From positions 62,001-126,000 of the forward strand of contig NGBS01000293.1 in NCBI GenBank assembly GCA_002245135.1: a stretch of DNA of 64,000 nucleotides, written 5' to 3'. A program made the position numbers and the translations under genes. Within the stretch, counting starts at the first letter, position 1. Every line of letters starts with the position of its first letter. Of the stretch, positions 51,653-62,567 are shown one piece after another. Below the pieces are notes generated by a model that did not search any database, was not told the DNA's origin, and saw only the letters and a program-made list of their open reading frames with translations. The DNA is from Proteromonas lacertae. Lineage: Eukaryota; Sar; Bigyra; Opalinata; Proteromonadidae.

Positions 51653-52079
51653 GTCTCACATACTATTACTCTTATGTCGTTTATATGAAAAGAAGAACAA
51701 GAATATAATTGATAAAGATGAAAGAATGAAATTGTTATATGAGAATGTAATAAAGAAAGAAGGTGTTAAAATGGAAGAAAATGAATTGAAAGAATGGTAT
51801 GAAAATAGTGAAACTTGGATTGAAATAGGAGATATTTGTTATAAACAGAATTTATGTATGTATGCTTTATATGCTTATATAAATGGTATAAAGTATGAAG
51901 AAGAGAAAGATGTAGAGATAATGAAGAAAATTAGTATATTATATGGAAGATTATGTCGATTTGAACATGCTTTGTCAAGTATTCAACATGTGTTATTATT
52001 TAATGGTGATGATGTTGATAGTGTGAAAATGAAGGAGAATTTAGTAAAAGCTATTGAACAACAAAAGAAGAAAGAGTAA
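44935..52079 (+). CDS. giant IQ-motif, coiled-coil, FN3-like and TPR protein, unrecognised
   Basis: A chain of eleven or so exons joined by TA-rich introns encodes about 2,240 residues. Two IQ motifs (ATLIQKVYRGYHKRKKY and ATRIQKFYRGYKTRLYY) near residues 165-240 should bind calmodulin or centrin. A long charged coiled coil (46030-48320) with a Ser/Gln/Met-rich break follows. After a conserved-looking globular part (48390-49160) comes a fibronectin-III-like strand set ending YSFSFVTPM. A second globular domain (49800-50450), a Lys/His and Asp/Ser low-complexity stretch, and TPR-like helices (51180-52079, for example ALNMYNNGEYRDSVKQFEYA) close the protein. I do not recognise the family. IQ plus coiled coil plus TPR suggests a cytoskeletal, perhaps axonemal or basal-body, protein, as inference only. 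Confidence 0.7.
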
Positions 52080-52234
52080 TGTCATTTATAAATTATATTT
52101 AATCTTTTTGTATATCTTTTTTGAATGTAATTGTAATATTATAAATAACTTTATAATATGTATGAGTATAAACACAATAACACAATATCTATTCTTAAGT
52201 CATGTTCTTTTCTACTGTAAATACAACAGTAATT

Positions 52235-52245
52235 TTGGCTTGATA
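52235..52245 (+). promoter_or_regulatory. recurrent upstream motif TTGGCTTGATA (Hsp110)
   Basis: Identical to the TBL1 upstream 11-mer and at almost the same distance from the start codon (19 versus 21 nt). Confidence 0.37.
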
Positions 52246-52264
52246 GTTTGAGATTCTTTTTAAA

Positions 52265-55200
52265 ATGTCAAAAGCTATTGTTGGTATTAATTTAGGTGGA
52301 TATAACATGAGTGTAGTTGAAGGGGTGTATTCAAATGGAATGAATTTCCATATTATCGAAAATGCATTATCTCAAAAATCAACAAGGTATTCTACTACAT
52401 TTAAATATATAGAGCTGTTATTGAGTAGAAAGAAAATACTATACATGTTGGTTATAACATTTCAACACCAGTATTTGTTATTCTCTCTATTATTTAGGGA
52501 AGAAGAAGTAGAAATGTGTTCACATCTCCAAAAAGTATATTGGGATTAAACAAAGATGAATGTGTCGAAGATCTGAAGTATTTTCCTTCAATCCAAGTAG
52601 TTGGTGCAGCTGAACATCCTGATGTTGATATTCAAGAATTCCGATTGAATTTCTTAGGAAATGATAAATTTGTGAATAGTTTCCAGATTTATATTTCTTT
52701 TATAAAATTCTTGAATGAAATGATAAAGAATGTAGGAAATGAAGTGACTGAATATGTAATATCTGTATATATAATATATAATATAATAATAATAAATAGT
52801 ATCCTCCCTATTATAATGAAAAACAATTATTGAGTTTAAAAGAATTATTAAAAATATTGAATATGAGTAAAACAACAAGATTAATTCCTGAATATATAGC
52901 AAGTGGATTATGTTATGGATATGAGAATAATGATCGATTAAAGAGTAATGGAGTAAGTGAAATAATCACAATAATTGATATGGGTTATATTTGTAGTAGT
53001 TGTAGTATATTGAAATATGAGAGTGATGAAATGAAATTGTGTTTAAACAAAAATGAAAAATTAGGAGGTCGAGATATAGATAAAGTATTGATCGAATATA
53101 TATATGATAAAATGAAGATAGAATATGGTGATTTAAAAGATTTATATGAAGATTTCAGTTTATATAAAAAGATTGAGAAGAGTATAATAAACTGTAAAGA
53201 GAAGTTAAGTGCAGATGGAGCTGATGAGATAATGTTAAGTGTTGAATCGTTTTATGAAGATGAAGATTTTGAAACGACCTTAACTGTTGATGATTTAAAT
53301 AAATTATTAAAAGCAAATGGATTTGATGAAAGATTAAAGAATTTAGTTTATGAAACAATAAAAGAAAGTGAATTAAATGAAGAAGAAGTAAAAAAGTTAG
53401 AAATCGTAATAATAGGTGGAAGTATGAGAATTCCTTTATTCAAAACCAAACTATTAGAATTATTAGAAGAGACAAATGGAAAAGATAAACTAATTCAGAC
53501 CTTAAATATGGATGAGAATGATGCTTATGGATGTTGTTACTATAGTGGAATAAAAACTGAAAAATGGAAATATAAGATAGAAAACTTCGAAGAAAAGACT
53601 TTATTTGAATCAGATGAGAGAATTAGAGAAATAATAAAAGAAAGTTTAGAAAAAGATAAAGAAATGGAAGAAGAAGATAATAAAACGAAGAGAAACAGTA
53701 GTTATCGAAATGAACTGGAAGGAATAAAGTATATTTCATTTCATATATATAATATCAATAGGTTTCAATTACTTAAATTAGATAAAAACAAAGTTGATGG
53801 TAATATGTTAAAAAATTGTCTTGATGAAATAATAAGAATATTTAATGTAAAGAATAACACATTTGAAGATCTCTACAGAGATTTTGATAAGAATTATGGT
53901 GATTTTATCTTCAAACATTTAAATAAAAGACTATCAATATCAGCAGCTACAAAAGTTGAATCTGAGAAGAAATCCAATGATGAAATGAAGATGAATCAAT
54001 CAATAATGAATAGGAGAAATAGGAATACTTTAAGATTTACAATTAGTAATCCGTTAATAGGAGAATTAATTTCATCAATGTATAATCAGAAACTAGTATT
54101 TAATTGAATAGTACATTATACAACGATAAGATGGATATGTTAAAGAAATCAATTCCAAATCTATCAAACAGATTTCGATTTGAATTAGATAATGTTGTAA
54201 GTGATTATACATATAAAAACAAGAAACCAACAGTTGAAGAAATAAATTATTTAAAATCAAGAATTGCAAAAGAATCATTGAAATTAGATAAAATCTCGCA
54301 GGTTTATGATAAACTGTATTAATATAGCTTATGTTTTTATTATTAGAACACTTTTATCCACATTTATTGCATTTGCAGATCAAAAAGAATATTTAACTCC
54401 ACTTCAAAAGAAATTTGATGAATTAAATGAAGAAAATGATAGTAAGATTGATGATTATGAAAAACTCCAAAAAGATATTGAAGATGCTGAAATGAAGTAT
54501 AGTCTTGAAGAACAGAATACTTTGATGTATAATATTCATAATTTCATTATATTCAATAGTAAGAGAATTACTGATTTACAGACTGATGGTAGATATAGAG
54601 AAATAATGACACAATCTTGTATTCTACCTTCAATTCTTAATAAATCACAAAATACACTATTACAGTGTATTACAAAATTGAATAATGGTTGTTCAGATGA
54701 GGAAAGAAGAGATGCAATTAATTACCTTCAATATACAATAGATAAATTAGAAATGAGAAAAAGAGCAAATGATATAAAGAATAAGTTAATTGTTTTTTTG
54801 TATTAGTTTTTAGAAATATTCTTTTATATAGAAATTCATTGTTAAATAAGATAAAGATAAAAAATCCTATAGAAAAAAATGAAATTGAAATTACAATTAA
54901 TAGTTTAAGAAGTCTTACTCCTTACAATTTAAATGAAGGAGAATTGAATGATAAATATAATCATTATCAAGAGAAATATACTCTAATAATATCGAAATAT
55001 GAATTTGAAAAGATATTGTATTTGATTTTATTATAATAATTAATAGGAATGAATTAAAAGTAAAAATTGAAAAATTGAAAGAATATGGAATTGATAGATC
55101 AAAATCGATCAAAAGTGCTGATGATTTCTCAAAAGAAATTGATAATAAATCAACAGTTGAAATACAGAAAGTGATTGATAAAATTAAAAAATTAAATAAT

Positions 55201-55552
55201 AGATATAGTGTATATATATAATAGTATTATTATATAGAAACATGTAAGTATTTTGAAATTCAAATCTGATTTAGGCAAGAAAAGAACTACAGAAACATTT
55301 CCTTCTGATGAAAAAGTAAAAGTAGATGAATTCTGTGATAAAACTATCGAGCAAATAGTTGATGATTATGATAATGATGAAGATTTTAAAGAATTATATA
55401 ACGAAGTAAAGAAAATAGCTAAAAAGTATGATCTAAAAAACTCAATTCCTAATACTCCAAATCCTGGTTCTTCTTCTGCAACTAAACACATTGATATACC
55501 TTCCCCACTCAGTCAAACAACTTCTGTTTCACCACTTCCAGAGTCTAATTAG
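52265..55552 (+). CDS. Hsp110/SSE-like Hsp70-superfamily protein with one in-frame TAG
   Basis: Ten exons (introns of 26-35 nt) give 1,003 codons. N-terminal ATPase: AIVGINLGGYNMSVVEG, GRRSRNVFTSPKSILGL, YVISYPPYYNEKQLL, TIIDMGYICSSCSI, NEKLGGRDIDKVLIEYI, then KKLEIVIIGGSMRIPLF and LNMDENDAYGCCYYSG. The order and the helix around KKIEKSIINCKEKLS fit Hsp110, which acts as nucleotide exchange factor for Hsp70. The first-phosphate loop has Asn where Hsp70s have Asp (GIDLG). The C-terminal third is a long charged helical region. The 58-nt second exon (52407-52464) is needed for frame and encodes KENTIHVGYNISTP, but contains TAG at 52426-52428. The junction before 54125 uses an unusual AAG acceptor. 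It may be a recently damaged gene or may be decoded differently. Confidence 0.75.
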
Positions 55553-55932
55553 ATTTAATTAAATCTTATTATTATTATGATTTTATTATGTTTAATCTGT
55601 TACATCTTCCTTCTTCTACTGAGTGTGATTATATTCATTTTGTTTATTCGCTAAAGTATTTACTTCTCAATACAATGTTTTATCTTTTACTATTTACTTG
55701 TTTTTCTTCATCTTGCGGAATTACAAGGTTATCTTTTTTATTCTGAATTATCAGAAGATTAGGTTTTTTGTATTTTTTTAGTGGAATATCTTCAGTTTTA
55801 ATCAACTTAAAAATAATCAACTATTAATTATCTCTTTATTCATAGCATTATTACTTTATTATTGTTTTCGTCAAAATAGAATATCAAGCCAAACATTATT
55901 CATAATTTCTCAATTGTTTTTTGAAGAACATA
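55553..55932. other. intergenic, 380 bp
   Basis: AT-rich spacer. It includes TATCAAGCCAA at 55882-55892, the reverse complement of the TTGGCTTGATA motif, 40 nt before the next start codon. Nothing else was recognised. Confidence 0.45.
55882..55892 (+). promoter_or_regulatory. recurrent upstream motif, inverted (TATCAAGCCAA)
   Basis: Exact reverse complement of the TBL1/Hsp110 11-mer, here in the opposite orientation and 40 nt before ATG 55933. Confidence 0.33.
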
Positions 55933-57534
55933 ATGAGCAAATCATTCAGATTATTCTGTATAGATGATACTATATATGTAATAGTTGAAAAAATGAAAGA
56001 CTTTTTAGGACTTCTTCCATCTACAGTTAGATATGCAACAGCCACAAGTAAACTAACTGATCCTTCATTGGCATTAGAAGAATGCTTAAATGAAATTAGT
56101 ATTCATATACAAATGATATAATATTAGAGAAACAAGGTTTATACCATCCTACTTTGATATTAGGATCTACATCTTACAATATATTTCACCCAACTGGTTT
56201 ATTTAGTAAATTACCAGCACCATTTTTTGCTTGTATTTTTTTTATAAATTTATTTAATTTTAGATCAAAAAAAGAGTTCAGATCCATTTGTATCACTTAC
56301 TTACATCCAATTACCTCGTAAAATGTATTTAAAGCCATTCGTAATCGAAAGAAAACAAGCAATTCCTGATATTGGAAGTGTAACAAGTGTAGGATTAATA
56401 CCAAACAAGAATAATGAATCTCATTTATTATTGTTTTATAATTTATATACTCAATCAATCAATGTATATATATATATATATATATATGTTTATTATAAAA
56501 ATGAATAGAATTTCTTTAAAATTACCAATTTATATAAATATTCATCAATAATTTCATTTGTATTTTCCAACAGTGAATTTCATAGTTCAGTATGCACTTA
56601 TCCAGATACATCAGGTTTTATATGTACAGGATCTAATAAATATAGTGCTTCATTCTATAATGCAATAAAATCGTGGTTAAATACAGCTAATAATATAGAA
56701 ATGAGATATAATAAAAATGCAGATACAAACTTGTTTGAGTATATTTTATTATTATTATTATTATTATTTTATTTTAATAGAAATTATATTAAAAATGGTG
56801 AATCAGATTTTCTACCTCCCAAAATCACTACAATGTCAGAAGATAATAAACACATTTACAATATTCCAATAATAGTAAAAGAAATGAATTATTTACCTTA
56901 TCGTAAATACAATTTAGAATGTATTGATTATAATGAACAATATATATTACATACATGTAATAGAAGAAGACATCCCGTAGGAATATTACCTATTCCAACT
57001 ACTCAGCCTATCAAATTAATAAATAATAATAATAAGAATGGTAAAAAAGATAATAAACAAAGTAAAAGAATTCAGTTAAAAGTTGGCTCATATGCTATAT
57101 TAGCTTTACCGAGATATCAAAATCCATTTCCCAAGAATTTATACTCCAAACCGCCATCTTATACAGTAGATACATCTAAAAGAGTAAAAATTACAAAGAT
57201 AAAGAAATATAATATCAATAACAATAGTAATATTACTTATTGTGATGTTGATGTAATTGAAGATTTTCCATTGAGTAAAGAAGATGAATCAAAGATGGAA
57301 TATTTAATTAAAGAGTTGTTATTGTTAGGTCTTGTATTTGAATATCCATTGGTTAGTTTACCGAAATCGTATGAAGGAAAATCATTTTCATTTGCCAATA
57401 TGTTGACTGGAGTATCACTTTCGTCTAATTCATTGTTGAAAAGTGTTTTATCAACTCAAAATACACTTGAAAGAATGAATATGATATATAGAACCTTAAA
57501 TAGAGGAATATTTCCTGAAAGATATTCATTTTAA
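55933..57534 (+). CDS. unrecognised protein, possibly LON-domain-like
   Basis: About 490-510 residues in at least five exons. The start MSKSFRLFCIDDTIYVIVEK runs to LALEECLNEI. After a 29-nt intron comes KQGLYHPTLILGSTSYNIFH, then YIQLPRKMYLKPFVIERKQA. The last exon ends with LLGLVFEYPLVSLPKSYEG and NTLERMNMIYRTLNRG. The final helical part resembles the C-terminal half of LON substrate-binding domains, in which a helical bundle ends in an eRLexl-type helix, and strands in the middle could be the beta half. I see no protease or ATPase domain. Exon joins around 56560-56580 are not certain. Function is unknown. Confidence 0.55.
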
Positions 57535-57667
57535 TTTTTTTAATTATTATTTTTAGATTTATTGTTTTCATTATTTCAAATTATAAAGAAATTCTATTAT
57601 ATTTTTTTATACTATTCATTAAATAACACAAAATTAATAACATAAAGGAATTATTAATCATTCTTTT

Positions 57668-58329
57668 TTAAGTATCTCTTCCAGTTAACACTAAAATTCC
57701 CATAAAAGCCAAAACACCATATTTTATCAACGGATAATCATTCAAAATAATAGTAACCATACCTCCATATGGTAAATAAGTAGTAACAACTCCAATTATA
57801 TCATCTCTAGTTATTACATCTCTATTACCACCATATAATGGTTGATCAAAACCAGCATTATTATCACCTTTTGTTAAAAATTCTCTTACTTTAATATCTC
57901 TATTATATATATTACAATAATAATATTATACTTTCTTTCAAATGTATTTAATACTCTATGCACAATGGGAATGGATCTTTCAGAAGAATGATAGACAACT
58001 ATATCACCAACAACAATTGTTCTGTTTACATTGTTGTTAAGTGCAAGTATATCACCACGAGCCATTGCTGGAAGCATACTTCCACTATTAAAGAGAAAAA
58101 TAGGAATAAAAACCATACCTCAATACAACAACAATTGGACTGTCATTATTAAAAATCACAATGCATGATTTCCATATCATTAATGCAGAAAGAACAATCA
58201 TTACCACACTTATTGTTTGATTTAAGAGCTATATCATAATAATAGCTTTATAAATACATTTCTCTTGTCCTTCCATAGATGAAGTATTTCTTTCTTTAAT
58301 TCATTAAGAGTAGCGCCAATACTATCCAT
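57668..58329 (-). CDS. SEC11: signal peptidase complex catalytic subunit SEC11
   Basis: Four exons (introns of 29, 34 and 32 nt) give 188 residues, close to yeast Sec11 (167) and human SEC11A (179). An N-terminal hydrophobic anchor ([12 protein letters not shown]) is followed by [19 protein letters not shown] with the catalytic Ser in [24 protein letters not shown] supplies the catalytic His, and [10 protein letters not shown] and [10 protein letters not shown] the acidic residues. The Ser-His arrangement is typical of the ER enzyme rather than the bacterial Ser-Lys type. It cleaves signal peptides of secreted proteins, of which this window encodes at least three. No exon exceeds 230 bp, so the gene is easily missed. 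Confidence 0.92.
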
Positions 58330-58407
58330 TTTTATTAATTTGGGTTTATGAAAAAAGTAATTTTTGGGAAACTTTTCGAACACCTAAAACATTTTTATTT
58401 TTTTAAA

Positions 58408-59494
58408 ATGCAAAGTAATCCTTCCTCAATACTTTATGTTTATGGCATTCCTAAAAATGTAACAGATCAAGCAATATCTGACTTTTTCGACCCAATTCCT
58501 GGTTTCTTACGTTTAACTACAGTAGTATGTTCTGAAGAAAAGTATATAAACTAAATATATGCAATTAGCAATTGTGTTTATGCATATTTTGACTCTATTG
58601 AAAATGCTTCAATGGCTAGAAACTACATAGACGGTAATTCTATAAATCAAAGTGAAACTAAAATGTATATCCTCTAAATAATAAATTTATATTTATCTAT
58701 TTTTTATATATAATAACTTCTTTAATTTGACTTACTCTCTACTTTCTCACCAACTCCAAATCCTATCCAACCAGAAGCTGATAAAGATTATTACATGCAA
58801 AATCATATCACAAATCCTTCTTCTAATTATAATAATAACACTATTAATAATAATAATACTTATCCATCTTCATCTTCTAATAGTAAATATTTTTTTATAT
58901 AATTTATAATACTTAGACGATCCTCGTACAAATATCTCATCATCATCATCATCTTCATCTTATTATCCAAATATACCTCCTTCATCAACTTCACCACAAA
59001 TTCCTCCACCTTCATCTTCCTATTATCCTAATCCAAATATTCCTCCGTCTAATACTCCACCAATTCAAAACACTCAAATGCCTGGCATGATTCAACCACC
59101 ACCTTCATCATCTTCAACTTCAATTCCATCTCCTTTGTCACAACCTCCTCCACCTAATGCTTATTGTTATTCTGCACATCCAGCAATGATGCTTCCTCCT
59201 AATGCAAATAAAACTATATTTTTGAATAATATACCAAATGATGCTACAGTTAGAGAATTGGCTCATATATTTAGACCATATCCTGGATATGTACAAGTTA
59301 GAATAATTCCAAAAGAAAAAAATGGAAAGAAATTCAATTTGTGCTTTGTTGATTTTGATAATGAGTTTAATTCTACAAGAGCAAAGAATGCTTTGAATGG
59401 TTATTTGTTTGATGGAAAGAATAATATTCATATGGGAATAGAATATGCTAAAGGTGTAAATCCAAATAGAAAACAAACTTCAAATCGTAAATAA
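58408..59494 (+). CDS. RBPMS/WHI3-like protein with two RRM domains; middle exon join unresolved
   Basis: The first RRM starts SSILYVYGIPKNVTDQAISD and, after a 27-nt intron, continues CVYAYFDSIENASMARNYID. A Pro/Ser/Asn-rich linker follows (58750-59180). The second RRM is KTIFLNNIPNDATVRELAHI, FRPYPGYVQVRII, FVDFDNEFNSTRAKNALNG. The RPYPGY and NALNG features match the RBPMS/couch-potato and Whi3-type RRM. Such proteins bind mRNA 3' UTRs. Between 58665 and 58750 I found no GTAT...AG intron that keeps frame: the first RRM frame runs into TAA at 58675-58677. So either an unusual splice joins the halves, or these are two genes, the second starting at ATG 58795. A 34-nt intron from about 58882 is clear. 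Confidence 0.65.
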
Positions 59495-59611
59495 CTTTTA
59501 TTTTTTTATTTTGTTATATTACTTATTATTATTATTATTTCCTTTATTGTTATTTCTAGGATGTTTGCATTTCATAAAAATTAATGTGTGAAGAAATAAA
59601 AGAAAAATATT

Positions 59612-59632
59612 TTTCAAGCCTCAAGCTTGAAG
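59612..59632 (+). promoter_or_regulatory. CAAGCC/GCTTGAAG element upstream of CAP-G
   Basis: TCAAGCCTCAAGCTTGAAG lies about 32 nt before the start codon. Its GAGCTTGAAG-like half recurs at 2224-2233 upstream of the RING gene. Confidence 0.22.
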
Positions 59633-59662
59633 TTTAAAATTTAAATCTCACTTTCCCTCCAA

Positions 59663-62460
59663 ATGGATGAATTGGTTGAAATATTCAACGAAGTTCAAGT
59701 AAAAGAGAATTCTTTTGAGAAAAACCTCGCTAAACTCACAGAAATGAAGAATATAAAGAAGAAACAAAAACAATTCATCAAAAACTTCTTAGCAGTCATA
59801 GATCATATTCTAGTTCATTCCAAAAAGGGTGCATATATGGATAGAACATTAGAATTCATCAAATCTTTTGTTGAAAGTACAAAAGACAATTGTGAAGAAA
59901 TTGTCGCTCCTTTACTTGTTGTATAACTCTAATAATCATTTATATACAATTTATATAGCATATACTAGAAAAAATCAACTGTTCAGATAAAACAATAAGA
60001 TATCACTGTTGTGAGTTGATCACCATCATTTTAAATAACATAGGTGAAGAACCTGAACTACCGTATAAATATATATTATCTTTGTAATTCATAGTGATGA
60101 AGTTTGGGATGGTTTAACTGATAATCTCATCACCAGAGCAGATGACACAATTGTATCAGTAAGAGAGAAAGTATGTTATGCATTATCACGATTACAAATA
60201 CCAGATGATGAAAATGATATAACAAGGAAGAAATTAATAGAGATTATGGAAAAGGATGACTCTCCAAGTGTTAGATTAGCAGCACTATCAAGTCTAGTAA
60301 TAAATGATGTATATACTATAATATATATAATTTATTGATAATTAGTTGACAATTGAGAAAATTTTAGCCAGATGTAGAGATATCGATTCGTCAGTTAGAA
60401 ATACAGCATATAAAATATTAAAATCGAAATGGGAGATCAATAGTTTACATATAAGTGAAAGAATTGGTATTGTATTGTTAGGATTGAAAGATGAGTATAT
60501 CTATTGTTTTTATTGTTATAGGAATGAGAATGTCAGAGATTCAGTAATTTCATTAATTGTTGATAATTGGTTAAGTGATTGTGAATATAATATCTTATCT
60601 CTCTTAGACAAGTTAGATATTGACAATGACAGTTCCACTGCAGAAGTATTACTACCAGCATTATTTAAAGCAAGTGAAAGTAGTGATAATAATAATTTCA
60701 AGCAATGTGTGAAAATTACTATTGATTATAGTAAGTTAGATATATTACAAACAGTATATTGGAGATGTAGATGCATGTACTTAAAACAAAGCAATAAAAT
60801 AGCTGAATTAGAGGAGATTATACCTGAAATGTTGACATTTATTGATTTGTGTAATAATAACAGTGATAATGGTGCTGTAATAACGGAATTATATAAAATG
60901 ATACAATATTTAGACTTACATGATGAAGTAGGCAAGAGATCAGTAATTCAGTTATTAAAGAACAATCTAGAACATGTTGATAATGGTGATGATGTTTATC
61001 AGATAATGGAAGGGATGAAATATTTATTTAATAGTGACTTGGAGTTTGTGAGAGAGATAGTTCCATTAATATCAGATATTTTACATCCTATTATCCAGTC
61101 TGAAAATGGAGATCCTGAGGAAATAATGAAAGAAATTGAAATATTGAGAATGCAAGTTCAATCTAAGGAGGTATTAGATAGAATTTCAGAATTAACGAAT
61201 AAATTGGCGACATTAACAGAAATACCAGTAGAAATATCAATACCTTCATTACTACAAGCACTTTATATATTATGCTCATTACTAGAAAATACGACAATAT
61301 CAGTGCAAATACCTGAATTAAGCGGATTTTTAGACAATTTTGTATTAAAGAATATTGCTAATGATAATTCACATATCAGAGAAAAAGCAGTTAATGTTTT
61401 ATCGCTTTATTGTTTGAAAGATCAAAGCTTGGCTCGAAGACAAATTGTCTTATTCTGTAATATACTAATCAATGAGGATGAAAATAAATATGTGAAAGAA
61501 ATTGCATTGAAGATATTGTTTGATTTGAGTTTAGTTTATACTGGATATATTGACAGACACAGAATTAGTCAAAAATAGTAATTTTACAACAGAAGAAACA
61601 GTATATTTGTCTTATATTTTTGTTATTTAAATAGTTAATTGCATTCTTAGTTCAGTTTGTGAATTGTGATAATTCTATCCTTCGTACAATCTCCATAGAA
61701 GGTATTGGTAAATTGATATTATTCAATCGTTACATTAGTCCACAGATAATGGGAATATTAATCCTCTTATACTATAATCCTTCAGTATTAGATGAAGTAG
61801 ATACACATCTGATATTAGATACAATATTCCAATTATTAAAGGAGAAGAACACTCAAGAATACTATGATATAATAGAAAATGCATTTACTTATTGTTTACA
61901 CTCAATTACTGAAGCTCCTTCCGATAGTCCGATATATCAAATATCGTTGTATGAAATAGGTCAATTCTTCCTGTATTTATTTATTTGTTACATATATATA
62001 TATTTATAATGTATATAGATGTATATTGAATGAAAATGTATCTGATTTAAATGTAAAGAAAGAAAAATTATCACAATCACAACAAGAATCACAATTAAAA
62101 TTAACAGATGTTGAACTTACACCCAATAGTCAAGATGATAATGGATCAACCAATTATCATGAAAGAATAGCAATTGAAATATGTTGTACAATATTAGCAG
62201 GACCAAATAAACAACAAATTAAAGATCTCTGTAAGTTACTGGTGTTATTAAATATTCATAAAGAACATAAAGTGATTGTAAATCAAATAAATATATTGTG
62301 TAAGAAAATAAAAGAAGAATGTGGAAAAATTACTGGTGTATTGAAACTAATTAACCAAGTAGAAGATTCTATAAAAGATGTGGAAGAAATTGAGACTAAT
62401 ACAGATAAATTTGATGAATATATTGATAAACAAAGACAAGTATTACTTAATACTGATTAA
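59663..62460 (+). CDS. condensin complex subunit 3 (CAP-G/YCG1)
   Basis: About eight exons encode roughly 850 residues of HEAT repeats. Family landmarks are NLAKLTEM...KKKQKQFIKNFL at the start, then KTIRYHCCELITIILNNIGE. Next come DEVWDGLTDNLITRADD, VSVREKVCYALSRLQ and the C-terminal LVQFVNCDNSILRTISIEG, LFNRYISPQIMGILILLYYN. CAP-G binds kleisin CAP-H and DNA in condensin I. The frame crosses an apparent stop at 61576-61578 through a 28-nt intron starting GTTTAG within 61531-61560, followed by a 34-nt intron. Human CAP-G has about 1,015 residues, so this is a short member. No second condensin subunit is present. Confidence 0.88.
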
Positions 62461-62567
62461 ATAAACTCTCTATTATACTTTATTTTAATTTGTTAAAAAT
62501 ATATTCGTTTTGTTTTTGGTTATTGAAAAATAATCGTTTTTGATTTTTTATAATTCTTTGATTTTGA

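Noticed and set aside
52426-52428. Reassignment of TAG as a sense codon
   Set aside because: Several clear genes (Tudor-like, elongase, RRP7) end naturally at TAG, so a global code change is not supported by one internal TAG.
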